From Streptomyces klenkii (GTDB lineage: Bacteria; Actinomycetota; Actinomycetes; Streptomycetales; Streptomycetaceae), in NCBI RefSeq assembly GCF_003626645.1, contig NZ_RBAM01000017.1, positions 1-64,000 of the forward strand: a stretch of 64,000 nucleotides of DNA. The letters are read 5' to 3'. A model generated the notes under the pieces. That model saw nothing but the letters and a program-made list of their open reading frames with translations, made no database searches and was not told the DNA's origin. Every line of letters starts with the position of its first letter. Position 1 is the stretch's first letter. Below are positions 42,593 to 52,259 of this stretch, one piece after another. Made by a program: the position numbers and the translations under genes.

Positions 42593-45500
42593 CTAGCCGG
42601 TGACCTTCTCGATCTTCACGCTGCCGTTCCCCGCGACCGTCCCGGCCGCGTTGACCAGCTGCACGTCACCGAAGAAGGACCGGCCCTCGGGAGCCGCCCC
42701 CGCGACCACGACATCGGCCGTGACCTGCGCGGACTGCCCGGCGCCGAGCTTGACCGCCGCACCGTCGGCGACCTTGATCTCGCCCAGCGAGGGCGCGAAG
42801 TACACGTCGCGGTAGTCGTACGCGGTCGAGCCCGCGGGCACCGAGTAGCCCGTGACCTCGATGGTGTACTCGCCCGCCGCCGGCTTGGTCAGGCTCACGA
42901 GCTCGTCGGAGCCGCCGCTGGTGGAGGAGCCCACGGCCTTGCCGTCCTTGTAGACGGTCAGGTCCAGGTCGGCCTTGGCGTCCGCGGTGCCGCCGATCGC
43001 GGCGTCGAAGCGGCTGACGCCCTCGCCGAGGGTGACCTTGGTGACCTGCTTCTCGCCCTCCTTGATCACCGGCCGGGCGATCTTCGAGGAGCCGAGCTGC
43101 CCGCCCTTGAGCGTGCCGTCGAGCGCGGCGAAGCCGTTGACGGCCTTCCAGGTCACGGCGGCCGGGGTGCCGATCTTCGCCTCGGGGACGGTCTGGGTCG
43201 CCGGGTCGAAGGTGACGCCGAGCGCGGTGACCTCAAGTGCGTACGGGTTCTCCAGCAGCGGCGAGGTGCGCCGCGACTCGACCTCGATCTCCCAGACGCC
43301 CGGCAGCGGGTTGGCGTAGCTGCGCAGGTCCGGGCGGCACTTGTTGGCCGGGTTCGGGTAGTTCGGGTAGCAGTTGACGGTGGAGGTCTCGTCAACGGGC
43401 ACGCCGTAGGGGTTGATCGCGATGAACCGGGTCTGGCTGTCCTTGGCCAGGCCGCCGAGCGCGACCTCCAGCGTCTTCGCGCCCTTGGGCACGCTGACGA
43501 AGTACGACGTGCTGGCGTTGCGCACGGCCGTGGCGCTCTTCTTGACCACGAACGAGGGCGCGGCGACGGGCTCCGCGGCGACGACGGTCGTGAGGACCTG
43601 CTTGTCGATGCCCTCGGTGCGGTCGTCGTCGAGGGTGAGGATCGCGCTGTGCAGGCCGGCCGTCTTCGCCTTCGCCTTGACCTTGACGGTCACGGGCTTG
43701 TTCAGCGGCAGCTTGACCTCGTCGTCGCCGTCGAGCTTGAACGTGCCGTCGTTGTTGCGCCACTTCAGCTCGTGCCACACGGCCTTGTCCGGCCCGGAGG
43801 TGCGGGTGACCGTGACCTCGTACGTACGGGTCTCGCCGGCCTTGAGCCCGCCCTCGCGGTCGTAGATGCCGGTGCCGGAGCCGGGGGTCTTCAGCGCGCC
43901 GGACAGCGCGGTGGAGACGGGCGCCTTGACGGTGTAGTCGTGGGCGGTGGCGTGCTCGCGCAGCGCCTCCCACGCGTCCTCGATGCTGATGAGGCCCGCG
44001 CCCTGCTCGTAGGCCTGCGCGCCCTTGATCTGCTTGGCGGTGCTGGTCAGCGCCGTGCGCAGGTCGGCCGGGGTGAGCTTCATGTTCTTCTGCTTGGCGG
44101 CCGAGATCAGCAGCGCGGAGGCGCCGGCGGCCTGCGGGGAGGCCATCGAGGTGCCTTGCAGCATGCCGTAGCCGGGCGGCAGGTCGTAGCCGGCCTCCTT
44201 GACGGGGGCGCCCGGCTCCCAGGTCGGCGTGGTGTTGATGGACGCGCCCGGGGCGGTGATCGTCGGGGTGAAGCCGCCGTCCTCGCGCGGGCCGCGGGAG
44301 GAGAACGGCATCATCGCGTACTTGGTCTTCACCTCCGAGCCGTAGTTGGCGGCCCAGGTCTCCTTGGAGATGGACGCGCCGACGCTGATGACCTTGTCGG
44401 CCAGGCCGGGGTCGCCGATGGTGTTGGCGCCGGGGCCGCTGTTGCCCGCGGAGATCACCAGCTGGACGCCGTAGGTGTCGATCAGGCGCGTGTAGAGCTC
44501 GGAGCGGGCGTTGTTGCCGTCGTTGAGCGCGGGCAGGCCGCCGATCGACATGTTGACGATGTCGACGCCGCGGTTGACCACGAGGTCGATCATGCCCTCG
44601 GTGAGGGCGACGTTGGTGCAGCCGCCGGTCCAGGTGCAGGCCCGGGAGGAGACGAGCTTGGCGCCGGGCGCCGCGCCGTTCATCTTCCCGCCGAAGAGGC
44701 CGTTGGCCGCGGTGATGCCCGCGACGTGCGTGCCGTGCTCGGACTCGATGACGCCGATGTTGACGAAGTCGGCCTTCTTGCCGATCCAGTCGCCGCCCTT
44801 GGGGTCCATCGGCACGTCCTTGCGGATCTGCACGACGAACGGGATGCGCTCGGCGATCGGGGTCTTCGGGTCGTCCTTGCCGAAGTAGCCGACCTGGAAG
44901 CCGTCCTTGTAGGGCTTCAGTTCCTCGTCGTTGGTGAAGTTGCCGTCGTCGTCGAGGTCGACGCGGACGGTGCCCTTCGCCTTGTCGTAGAGGACGGCCC
45001 ACGAGTCGGTGGTGTCGCCGTCCCGGTTGAGGTCGCCCTTCATGTCGCCGCCGGCGGTGACCTTCTCCCGGAAGAGGGCGACCTGGTAGGTGCCGTTGCC
45101 GGGCGCCGTGTAGCTGCGGCCGTTGAAGGAGAACGACGGCCCGGAGACGTCGGCCGTCATCGGCAGCCAGGTGCCGTCCTGGTCGGTGAGCGGGTCGGTC
45201 GCCGTGACCCAGTCGACGATCTTGCGCTCGCCGGTGCTGGTCTTCTGGAGCGCCGGGTGGCCGAGGTCGATGCCGGAGTCGAGGATGCCGGTGGTCACGC
45301 CGCGGCCGTCGGCCTTGGGGTGGTCCTCGGTGAAGCCCACGGCGCCGGTCTCGAAGGCCGGCTGGTACGGGTTCTTCGCCGGGGTGTCCTTGCCGGGCCC
45401 GGGGCGGCTGCCGGCCCCGGCGCGGCGGGCGCCCTCGGCCGCGTCGGCGCGCGGCGTCGGGTCCGGCAGCTTGATCTCCTGCTTGAGGTCGATGCCGTGC

Positions 45501-45898
45501 ACCGAGCCCAGCTTCTGCGCCTCGGCGATGGCGGCGTCCGCCTTGGCCGTGGGCACGGTGGCCCGGACGTAGCCGAGCTTGTCGTCCGTGCGGCCCACGG
45601 ACGCGCCCTTGATGGCCCCGAGCTTGCCGGTGACCTGGCCGGTCTGCCCCGGAGCGGTGGCGATCATCATGGTGACCGTCTTGTCGCCGCCGGCCTTGGC
45701 GCCGGCGAGGAGCGCGGCGTCCTGCGAACCGAGCTTGTCCGCCGGGGACTTGACGGGCCCCGGGGCGGGCAGCGGGTCGTCGGCGAAGGCGGGCGCCGCG
45801 CCCGCGGCCGAGAGGGCGGCCACGAGGGAGGCCGCGACGGCTATTCGCGCCGTGCGTCTGGAGCCGCCGGGGCGGGTGGTGCGGGATTCGGGGGTCAT
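42593..45898 (-). CDS. Secreted subtilisin-family (S8) protease
   Basis: An 1101-residue exported protease. A signal peptide (RRTARIAVAASLVAALSAAG, cleavage near APAFA-DD) leads into an I9-like propeptide. The S8 domain has Asp207 in TGILDSGID, His in EHGTHVAGITA and Ser in LQGTSMASPQA. A calcium-like DLNRDGDTTDS insert lies between Asp and His. The 450-residue C-terminal part is beta-rich and probably substrate- or wall-binding. In Streptomyces such large S8 enzymes contribute to extracellular protein breakdown. The ATG at 45898 has AGGGA 7 bp upstream; an ATG at 45904 is the alternative. Confidence 0.92.
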   Translation of the reverse strand: MTPESRTTRPGGSRRTARIAVAASLVAALSAAGAAPAFADDPLPAPGPVKSPADKLGSQDAALLAGAKAGGDKTVTMMIATAPGQTGQVTGKLGAIKGASVGRTDDKLGYVRATVPTAKADAAIAEAQKLGSVHGIDLKQEIKLPDPTPRADAAEGARRAGAGSRPGPGKDTPAKNPYQPAFETGAVGFTEDHPKADGRGVTTGILDSGIDLGHPALQKTSTGERKIVDWVTATDPLTDQDGTWLPMTADVSGPSFSFNGRSYTAPGNGTYQVALFREKVTAGGDMKGDLNRDGDTTDSWAVLYDKAKGTVRVDLDDDGNFTNDEELKPYKDGFQVGYFGKDDPKTPIAERIPFVVQIRKDVPMDPKGGDWIGKKADFVNIGVIESEHGTHVAGITAANGLFGGKMNGAAPGAKLVSSRACTWTGGCTNVALTEGMIDLVVNRGVDIVNMSIGGLPALNDGNNARSELYTRLIDTYGVQLVISAGNSGPGANTIGDPGLADKVISVGASISKETWAANYGSEVKTKYAMMPFSSRGPREDGGFTPTITAPGASINTTPTWEPGAPVKEAGYDLPPGYGMLQGTSMASPQAAGASALLISAAKQKNMKLTPADLRTALTSTAKQIKGAQAYEQGAGLISIEDAWEALREHATAHDYTVKAPVSTALSGALKTPGSGTGIYDREGGLKAGETRTYEVTVTRTSGPDKAVWHELKWRNNDGTFKLDGDDEVKLPLNKPVTVKVKAKAKTAGLHSAILTLDDDRTEGIDKQVLTTVVAAEPVAAPSFVVKKSATAVRNASTSYFVSVPKGAKTLEVALGGLAKDSQTRFIAINPYGVPVDETSTVNCYPNYPNPANKCRPDLRSYANPLPGVWEIEVESRRTSPLLENPYALEVTALGVTFDPATQTVPEAKIGTPAAVTWKAVNGFAALDGTLKGGQLGSSKIARPVIKEGEKQVTKVTLGEGVSRFDAAIGGTADAKADLDLTVYKDGKAVGSSTSGGSDELVSLTKPAAGEYTIEVTGYSVPAGSTAYDYRDVYFAPSLGEIKVADGAAVKLGAGQSAQVTADVVVAGAAPEGRSFFGDVQLVNAAGTVAGNGSVKIEKVTG

Positions 45899-46386
45899 GA
45901 CCATCCCTGGCTGAAATTGACGTGAAGGTGCCGCTGAACAGCGGACGTCCGGAAATCGGAGCCGGATGACCGATCACTTTTATGGAAGTGACGGGGGTTT
46001 GGGGAGAGTTGTCGGAGCTCGAAGGTAAGGATGGCGTAAACCCGCCAGGCGCCACTCGGGAGGAAGCGTGACGGAGGCCGTGAAGCGGTCAGCCGCGTTC
46101 TCGCAGCTCAGAGGCTGTAGGGCAAACGGACTACAGCACGCGCCCCAAAGGCGGCCCAGTGTTCCCCCCGAGAGTGAACGCTGAGTGAGCGTCAGTCCGC
46201 CAGGGGACGAGTGCTGTATGTCCGTTCGCATTCGCCAAGATCGATGTGCGGTGATCGGCGGCGGCCGTTGCGGCCGCGTTCACGCCCAGGTCACCCCCGC
46301 TGCCAACGATCCTCGGTAGGAAGGATCGCTGCCGGCACGCTCCGCAGCCCGTAGCCCGCTTCGCGTTCGCACTCGGGGAGACCGCT
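45899..46386. other. Divergent promoter region, no gene seen
   Basis: This 488-bp gap separates the S8 protease (leftward) and the phosphoesterase (rightward). Short frames on the minus strand have no recognisable product. It contains a PHO-box-like direct repeat described separately. Confidence 0.5.
46169..46190 (-). promoter_or_regulatory. PHO-box-like pair of 11-nt direct repeats
   Basis: On the minus strand GCTCACTCAGC is followed directly by GTTCACTCTCG. Against the recalled PhoP direct-repeat consensus G(G/T)TCAYYYR(G/C)G the units miss two and one positions. The site is 197 bp upstream of the phosphoesterase ATG and about 270 bp from the divergent protease gene. Confidence 0.4.
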
Positions 46387-48126
46387 ATGCACCGCAGATC
46401 CGACAGATCCGCAGACGCCCGCCTCGACCGCCGTACGTTCCTCGCGGCGGCGGGTGCCGCGACCGCCGCCACCGGCATCGGCCTGGCCCTGGGGACCGAC
46501 GCCGTACCGGCCGCGGCGCAGCCACCGGATCCGGGCCCGGGGGCGGCCGCCTCCGCGGGCGCGAACGCCGCGTCCGTCTACGGCCCGAACGGCGCCGGCA
46601 CCACGCTCGTCTCGGTCGCCGCCCCGCGCGGCACCGGCGGCTACCGGCGGCTCGGCGACGGCCCCGGCTGGCCCCGGCAGACCCGCTCCGAGCTGGCCGA
46701 GCCGCAGCGCGGCCGCGAGGACCGGCGCACGACCCTCGCGTCCTTCGTGCAGTTCACCGACCTGCACCTGACGGATGTCCAGCACCCGCTGCGCTACGAG
46801 TTCTTCCGGGCCGGCGAGCCCGGCGCGTGGCGGCCGCACGAGGCGCTGACCCTGCCCGGCGTCGTCTCGCTCATCGAGCGCGTCAACCGGCTCCGGCACG
46901 GGCCCGCGACGGGCTCGCCGCTGTCCTTCGTCATCACCACCGGCGACAACGGCGACGAGAACGCCAAGATCGAGGCGGAGTGGTTCCTGACCGCGATGAG
47001 CGGCGGCCGCATGACCCCCAACACCGGTGACCCGCGCCACTACGAGGGCGTCCAGAACAGCGGCCTGAAGCTGTTCTGGCAGCCCGAGAGCGCCCTGCGC
47101 GACCAGGACAAGCAGGCCGGCTACCCGCGCATCCCCGGCTACCTCGGCGCGGCCACCCGCCAGGTCAACAGCCCCGGCCTCAACGTGCCCTGGTACTCCA
47201 CCTACGGCAACCACGACGGTCTCTCCGGCGGCTGTTACCCGGCCGCGGGCACCTTCATCGCCGAGGCCGCGACCGGCGGCAAGAAGCTCCAGACCATCTC
47301 GGCCGCCGAGGCCAAGTGGCTGATGGAGGGCGAGTCCAAGGGCGTCGACCCCAAGGGCAAGCGCATAGAGGATCTGCTGAAGGCGCACAAGAAGGAGATG
47401 CGAACCGTCACCCCCGACCCCCGCCGGGTCCCGCTGACGGCGCGTCAGTACGTGGCGGCCCACCTCGACCCGCGCTACAAGGGCCGCGGCCCCGTCGGCC
47501 ACGGCTACACCCGCGAGAACCTCGACACCGGCAACCTCTACTACTCCTTCAAGATCTCCGACAAGGTCATCGGCATCAGCCTCGACACCACCGACCCCGG
47601 CGGCCACTACCAGGGCTCGCTCGGCACCGCACAGCTGCGCTGGCTGGAGAACACCCTCAAGCGCTACGAGGACAAGTACGCCCTCGTCTTCAGCCACCAC
47701 CCCAGCTGGAGCATGGACAACCTCACCCCCGACCCCACCCGCCCCGGCGAGGACCGCCACGACGGCAACGAGCTCATCGCCGTCCTCCAGGACCACAGCA
47801 ACGTCCTCGCCTGGATCAACGGCCACAGCCACCGCAACCGGATCCGCCCCCGCGGCAGCTTCTGGGAGATCGCCACCGCCTCGCACGTCGACTACCCGCA
47901 GCTCGCGCGCGTCATCGAGGTCACGGACAACCACGACGGGACGGTCTCGCTCTTCACCACCCTCATCGAGTCCGCCGCGCCCTACCGCACCGACTTCGGC
48001 GACCTCTCCCAGACCGGCCTCGCCTCCCTCTACCGCGAACTCGCCTTCAACGCGCCCGGATCGGACACCTCCCTCGGCGGGGCGCCCGGCGACCGCAACA
48101 CCGAACTCCTGCTGTCCCGCCGCTGA
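46387..48126 (+). CDS. Tat-exported calcineurin-like metallophosphoesterase
   Basis: A 579-residue protein with a twin-arginine signal (LDRRTFLAAAG, hydrophobic core to AVPAAA). The metallophosphoesterase motifs are in order: FVQFTDLHLTD, TTGDNGDEN, TYGNHDG, FSHHPSW and NGHSHRNRI. These bind two metal ions. The protein belongs to a large secreted actinobacterial class whose substrate is not known; phosphomonoesterase or phosphodiesterase activity is expected. A purine-rich GGGGAGACC precedes the ATG. A PHO-box-like site upstream suggests phosphate control. Confidence 0.88.
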   Translation: MHRRSDRSADARLDRRTFLAAAGAATAATGIGLALGTDAVPAAAQPPDPGPGAAASAGANAASVYGPNGAGTTLVSVAAPRGTGGYRRLGDGPGWPRQTRSELAEPQRGREDRRTTLASFVQFTDLHLTDVQHPLRYEFFRAGEPGAWRPHEALTLPGVVSLIERVNRLRHGPATGSPLSFVITTGDNGDENAKIEAEWFLTAMSGGRMTPNTGDPRHYEGVQNSGLKLFWQPESALRDQDKQAGYPRIPGYLGAATRQVNSPGLNVPWYSTYGNHDGLSGGCYPAAGTFIAEAATGGKKLQTISAAEAKWLMEGESKGVDPKGKRIEDLLKAHKKEMRTVTPDPRRVPLTARQYVAAHLDPRYKGRGPVGHGYTRENLDTGNLYYSFKISDKVIGISLDTTDPGGHYQGSLGTAQLRWLENTLKRYEDKYALVFSHHPSWSMDNLTPDPTRPGEDRHDGNELIAVLQDHSNVLAWINGHSHRNRIRPRGSFWEIATASHVDYPQLARVIEVTDNHDGTVSLFTTLIESAAPYRTDFGDLSQTGLASLYRELAFNAPGSDTSLGGAPGDRNTELLLSRR

Positions 48127-48133
48127 GGCGGCC

Positions 48134-49189
48134 TCACCGGGGCAGCACCACCAGATACGCGGCAGGGTCGCGGTCGGCCGACGCCATCAGGGCGGTACGG
48201 ACCACCGCGGCCTGCTGCTGCGGCGACTCCCGCAGCTTCTTCGGCGTGACGTGCACGACCATCACCCCGAGCCGCTCCAGGTGCTCCCGCTTGCGGAACT
48301 GCGCCGACCACACCGCGTCCTCGTCCTGCCGGGGCGTGCGCGCGTCGATTTCCACGGCCACGCTGTGCTCGGGCCAGTACGCGTCCACCCGGCCCAGCTG
48401 CGGGCCGCCGGGCAGCCGCAGGTCCACGTTCCACAGCGGCGCGGGCAGCTGGTGGTCGCGCACCAGGTCGTAGAGCCGCCCCTCGGCGACGGCCCGCCCC
48501 TCGGCCAGCAGCGTGTCCACCGCGTCCACCACGTGGGAGCGCCCCAGCAGCCGCGCCCGCGTCAACTCCTGCACGACCGCGGCCGCTTCGCAGTGACCGC
48601 CGCGCACCGACTCCGCCAGCAGCCGACGCACCGTCGAGGCGTCGGTCAGCTGCCCGACCGTGTCCGCGACCGCCCGCGCGACCGGCGCGACCGGCAGCCC
48701 GGTCACCAGCCGCGGGCGCGGCAGGGAGTGCGCCCGCACGATCCGTACGAAGCCGGACGCCCGCAGCCGGCGGGTGCGCGGCACGAGCACGTCGATGTGG
48801 TCGAGGGCGAGCAGCGGGGGCACGGACGTGAAGCGGTGCAGGGCCAGCGCCGCCGCCCCGGTGATCATCGCGGGCCCGTACGGGCCGGCCGCCGCCTCCC
48901 GGGCCGCGGCGGTGGCGGTGCCCGGGCCCGGCTGCACGGGCCGGCCCTGGGTGCGCGGCAGCGTGTACAGCAGGGCGGCGTGCAGCCGCTCCTCGCTGGT
49001 GGCGGGCCCCGTGCGGAGCAGGAAGACGCCGGGCAGCAGCTGCTGCCAGGGCCCGCCGGGGCGGCAGCGCTCCCCGGCAGTGGGTCCGGACACACCGTGG
49101 TCGCGCAGCTGACGTGCGGTCATGACACGGTGACGGACGTCGGAGAGGTGGTGCAGGGGGCGCGGGGAGAGAGGGGTGTCGGAGTTCAT
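48134..49189 (-). CDS. Winged-helix/endonuclease-fold protein (DUF559-like, AbiEi-like head)
   Basis: A 351-residue protein. The N-terminal part (MTARQLRDHGVSGPTAGERC, LPGVFLL) resembles the helix-turn-helix head of AbiEi-type antitoxins. The C-terminal 100 residues resemble the very-short-patch-repair/DUF559 endonuclease fold: RVDAYWPEHSVAVEID, then REHLERLGVMVVHVTP, with Asp and Glu-x-Asp as candidate PD-(D/E)XK residues. Such proteins are abundant in actinomycetes, often with no toxin partner, and none is next to it here. The ATG at 49189 is chosen; a GTG at 49198 is possible. It converges on the phosphoesterase gene with a 7-bp gap. Confidence 0.75.
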   Translation of the reverse strand: MNSDTPLSPRPLHHLSDVRHRVMTARQLRDHGVSGPTAGERCRPGGPWQQLLPGVFLLRTGPATSEERLHAALLYTLPRTQGRPVQPGPGTATAAAREAAAGPYGPAMITGAAALALHRFTSVPPLLALDHIDVLVPRTRRLRASGFVRIVRAHSLPRPRLVTGLPVAPVARAVADTVGQLTDASTVRRLLAESVRGGHCEAAAVVQELTRARLLGRSHVVDAVDTLLAEGRAVAEGRLYDLVRDHQLPAPLWNVDLRLPGGPQLGRVDAYWPEHSVAVEIDARTPRQDEDAVWSAQFRKREHLERLGVMVVHVTPKKLRESPQQQAAVVRTALMASADRDPAAYLVVLPR

Positions 49190-49558
49190 GCCCGGCACGT
49201 TCCCGTGTCCGCGGCGGGCCCTAACCCGGTGTTACGTGTCCGTCGACAATTCAGGACAACGCCGCCCTAAAGTACGGATGTTCGACGACCGGCCCGCCTT
49301 GCGGACCGGGGCCGGACGCTTGGCCTTCGGGTCAGGACCGGACGCTTGGCGGTCGGGCCGCGGCCGTGCTCTTGGTCTTCGAGCCGGGGCGGCATCCCTC
49401 CCGTCTCCGCCGCATGCGGCTTCTTGTGTCCGCCGCGACGGCGAGAAACCCCGTGCCACGCATTCGGCGGTGCCGGACGGCGCCCGGCCCGGCCGGAACG
49501 GGAACGCACCGGCTGCGGGGCCACCCCGCAGCCGGACCGTACCCCGCGCGCCGCGGAG
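49190..49558. other. Intergenic with a 49-nt element copy
   Basis: No gene is supported in this 369-bp region. It includes a direct repeat of CCGGACGCTTGGC/CCGGACGCTTGGC-like sequence near 49311 and 49338, a perfect palindrome GCCGCATGCGGC near 49409-49420, and the 49-nt element at 49430-49478. Confidence 0.5.
49430..49478 (+). repeat. 49-nt intergenic element, fourth copy
   Basis: Starts CCGCCGC and ends CGGCGGTGCCGGAC, exactly 49 nt, as in the copies at 36869, 36972, 37033 (inverted) and 52978. About two thirds of positions match the 52978 copy. It lies 80 bp beyond the 3' end of the second aminopeptidase gene. Confidence 0.75.
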
Positions 49559-52153
49559 TTACTCCGCGGCGCGATCGCACTCCTGCGCCCGCAGCGCGCG
49601 GGCAAGGTCGTCCCGCGCTTCCAGCACGAGACGGCGCAGCGCCGCGGGCGAACCCTCGTGCTCCGCGAGCCACGCGTCCGCCGCGCCAAGGGTGCGGGAG
49701 TCGTCCTGAAGGCTCGGGAAGAGCCCCCGCACGACGGCCATCGCGTACTCGATGGACCGCTCGCGCCAGATGCCCTCGATCGCCGCGAAGTAGCGCTCGG
49801 CGTACGGCGCGAGCAGCTCCCGCTGCCCGGGCTGGTCGAAGCCCGCGATCGTGGCCTCGGCGAGGGCGTTGGAGAGCTTGTCGGAGCCGGTGACGGCCTC
49901 CCACGCCTCCTCCTTGACCGCGACGGACGGCCGGGACGCCAGGCAGCGGACGCTGTGCCGCTCGCCGGAGGCGGTGTTGTCGCGGGCCAGCTCCGCGGCG
50001 ACCGCCGCCTCGTCGGCCGCGCCCTGCCCGGCCAGCGCGGCCAGGAACGCCCAGCGCAGCTCCTGGTCCACCTCCAGCCCGTCGATCTGCGCGGAGCCGT
50101 CGAGCAGGCCGCGCAGCAGCTGGAGGTGGGAGGCGTCCGCGGCCAGCTGGGCGAAGAAGCGCGCCCAGGCCAGCTGGTGGCCGCTGCCCGGCTCGGCGCG
50201 CCGCAGCTCGCGCAGCGCGCCCTCGGCGAGCTCGCGCCCGCCCCGCTCGCGCCACGCGGGCGCCGCGTAGTGCACGAGCGCGGACCGGGCCCACGCTTGC
50301 AGCATCTGGAGCACGCCGACCTCGCTCTCGGCGCCCGCGAACCGCTCGACGAGGCCGACGAAGTCGCGGGCGGGCATCAGCCCGTCGCGCGTGAGGTTCC
50401 ACAGCGCCGACCAGCACAGGGCGCGGGCCAGCGGGTCGGCGATGTCGCCGAGGTGCGCGCGCAGGGTGTCCAGGGAGCCCTCGTCGAAGCGGACCTTGCA
50501 GTAGGTCAGGTCCTCGTCGTTGACCAGGATCAGCTCGGGCCGCTCGGCACCGGCCAGCCCGGTCACGACCGTGCGCGGGCCCGCGACGTCCACCTCGGTG
50601 CCGGCGTAGCGCACGAGCGCGCCGTCCGCCCCCTCGCGGCGGTAGAGGCCCACGGCCACGCGGTGCGGGCGCAGCTCGGGGTGCTCGGGGGAGGCCTCCT
50701 GCACGATCGCGAGTTCGGTGATCCGGTCGGCGGCGTCGTACGTGGCCAGCGGCGTGAGCGAGTTGACGCCCGCGGTCTGGAGCCAGGACCGTGCCCAGGC
50801 GGCCATGTCCCGGCCCGAGGTCTCCTCCAGCACCTCCAGCAGGTGCGACAGGCGGGTGTTGCCGAAGGCGTGCCGCTTGAAGTAGCGCCGGGCGCCCTCC
50901 AGGAAGGCCTCCCGCCCCACGTAGGCGACGAGCTGCTTGAGGACGGAGGCGCCCTTGGCGTACGTGATGCCGTCGAAGTTGAGCTTGGCCTCCTCCAGGT
51001 CGTGGATGTCGGCCGTGACCGGGTGCGTGGAGGGCAGCTGGTCGGCGCGGTAGGCCCAGGCCTTGCGGCGGTTGGCGAAGGTGATCCAGCCGCCCGTGAA
51101 GCGGGTCGCCTCGACCATGGAGAAGGTGCCCATGAAGTCCGCGAAGGACTCCTTGAGCCACAGGTCGTCCCACCACTCCATGGTCACCAGGTCGCCGAAC
51201 CACATGTGCGCCATCTCGTGGAGGATGACGTTGGCCCGGCCCTCGTAAGCCGTCTGCGTCACCTTGCCGCGGAAGACGAACTCCTCGCGGAAGGTCACCA
51301 GGCCCGGGTTCTCCATCGCGCCGAGGTTGTACTCGGGCACGAACGCCTGGTCGTACTTCCCGAAGGGGTACGGGTAGTCGAAGTTGTCGTGGAAGAAGTC
51401 CAGGCCCTGCTTGGTGACGGTGAAGATGTCGTCGGCGTCGAAGTGCCGGGCCAGGCCCTTGCGGCACAGCGCGGCCAGCGGGATCTCCAGGGCCGTGCCG
51501 TCCGGCAGCTTGCGGCTGTAGTGGTCGCGGACCACGTGGTACGGGCCGGCCACGACCGCCGTGATGTACGTGGAGATCGGCAGCGTCTTCGCGAACCGCC
51601 AGGTGGCGGCGCCGGGCCCGGCGGGCTCGGGCTCGCCGGCCCGCTCCCCGTTGCCCAGCACCGTCCAGCCGGCCGGGGCGGTCACCGCGAGCGAGAACGG
51701 CGCCTTGAGGTCGGGCTGCTCGAAGTTCGCGAAGACGCGGCGGGCGTCGGCGGGCTCGTACTGGGTGTAGAGGTAGACCTCGCCGTCCTCGGGGTCCTCG
51801 AAGCGGTGCAGGCCCTCGCCGGTCCGGCTGTAGGCGCACTGCGCGTCGACGACCAGGACGTTCTCGGCGGCCAGGCCGTCCAGCGCGATCCGCGCGCCGT
51901 CGAAGACGGCGGCCGGGTCCAGCGCGCGGCCGTTGAGCGTCACGGCCGTGACGGCGGGCGCCAGCAGGTCCGCGAAGGTCGCCGCGCCGGGCTCGGTGCA
52001 GCGGAAGCGCACGGTCGTCACCGACCGGAAGGTGCGGTGGTCCTGTCCCGCCCCCACCGCGGACCGCAGGTCGAGCGCCACCTCGTAGGCGTCGACGGTC
52101 AGCAGCCGGGCCCGTTCGCGGGCCTCTTCGCGGGTCAGGTTCTCACCGGGCAC
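49559..52153 (-). CDS. Aminopeptidase N (M1 family), second copy
   Basis: An 864-residue paralogue of the enzyme at 37122 with the same architecture: GAMENPG substrate motif, zinc site HEMAHMWFGD, third ligand in DDLWLKESFAD, and ERAP1-like C-terminal domain. Differences are spread along the length (for example LKESF against LNESF), so the copies are old and may differ in specificity. The GTG at 52153 gives VPGENLTREEARER, parallel to the N-terminus of the first copy, with AGAGGGAG upstream. The DsbA-like gene is divergent. Confidence 0.93.
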   Translation of the reverse strand: MPGENLTREEARERARLLTVDAYEVALDLRSAVGAGQDHRTFRSVTTVRFRCTEPGAATFADLLAPAVTAVTLNGRALDPAAVFDGARIALDGLAAENVLVVDAQCAYSRTGEGLHRFEDPEDGEVYLYTQYEPADARRVFANFEQPDLKAPFSLAVTAPAGWTVLGNGERAGEPEPAGPGAATWRFAKTLPISTYITAVVAGPYHVVRDHYSRKLPDGTALEIPLAALCRKGLARHFDADDIFTVTKQGLDFFHDNFDYPYPFGKYDQAFVPEYNLGAMENPGLVTFREEFVFRGKVTQTAYEGRANVILHEMAHMWFGDLVTMEWWDDLWLKESFADFMGTFSMVEATRFTGGWITFANRRKAWAYRADQLPSTHPVTADIHDLEEAKLNFDGITYAKGASVLKQLVAYVGREAFLEGARRYFKRHAFGNTRLSHLLEVLEETSGRDMAAWARSWLQTAGVNSLTPLATYDAADRITELAIVQEASPEHPELRPHRVAVGLYRREGADGALVRYAGTEVDVAGPRTVVTGLAGAERPELILVNDEDLTYCKVRFDEGSLDTLRAHLGDIADPLARALCWSALWNLTRDGLMPARDFVGLVERFAGAESEVGVLQMLQAWARSALVHYAAPAWRERGGRELAEGALRELRRAEPGSGHQLAWARFFAQLAADASHLQLLRGLLDGSAQIDGLEVDQELRWAFLAALAGQGAADEAAVAAELARDNTASGERHSVRCLASRPSVAVKEEAWEAVTGSDKLSNALAEATIAGFDQPGQRELLAPYAERYFAAIEGIWRERSIEYAMAVVRGLFPSLQDDSRTLGAADAWLAEHEGSPAALRRLVLEARDDLARALRAQECDRAAE

Positions 52154-52259
52154 GTCGGGACTCCCTCTGCTGGATGGTGTGTGTCGGACGACAGCGGAAT
52201 CATGGCACGGGGTGTGTTTGTTGAAACGGCGAATAAACAGCCCTTCTGAGGAGACCGCC

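Noticed and set aside
46131..46478. 115-residue minus-strand frame over the phosphoesterase start
   Set aside because: It overlaps the Tat signal region of a certain gene and has no features of its own.
49232..49689. Minus-strand frames of 75 and 140 residues before the second aminopeptidase 3' end
   Set aside because: Their sequence is Arg/Pro/Gly-rich, spans the 49-nt element and one overlaps a certain gene, so coding is unlikely.
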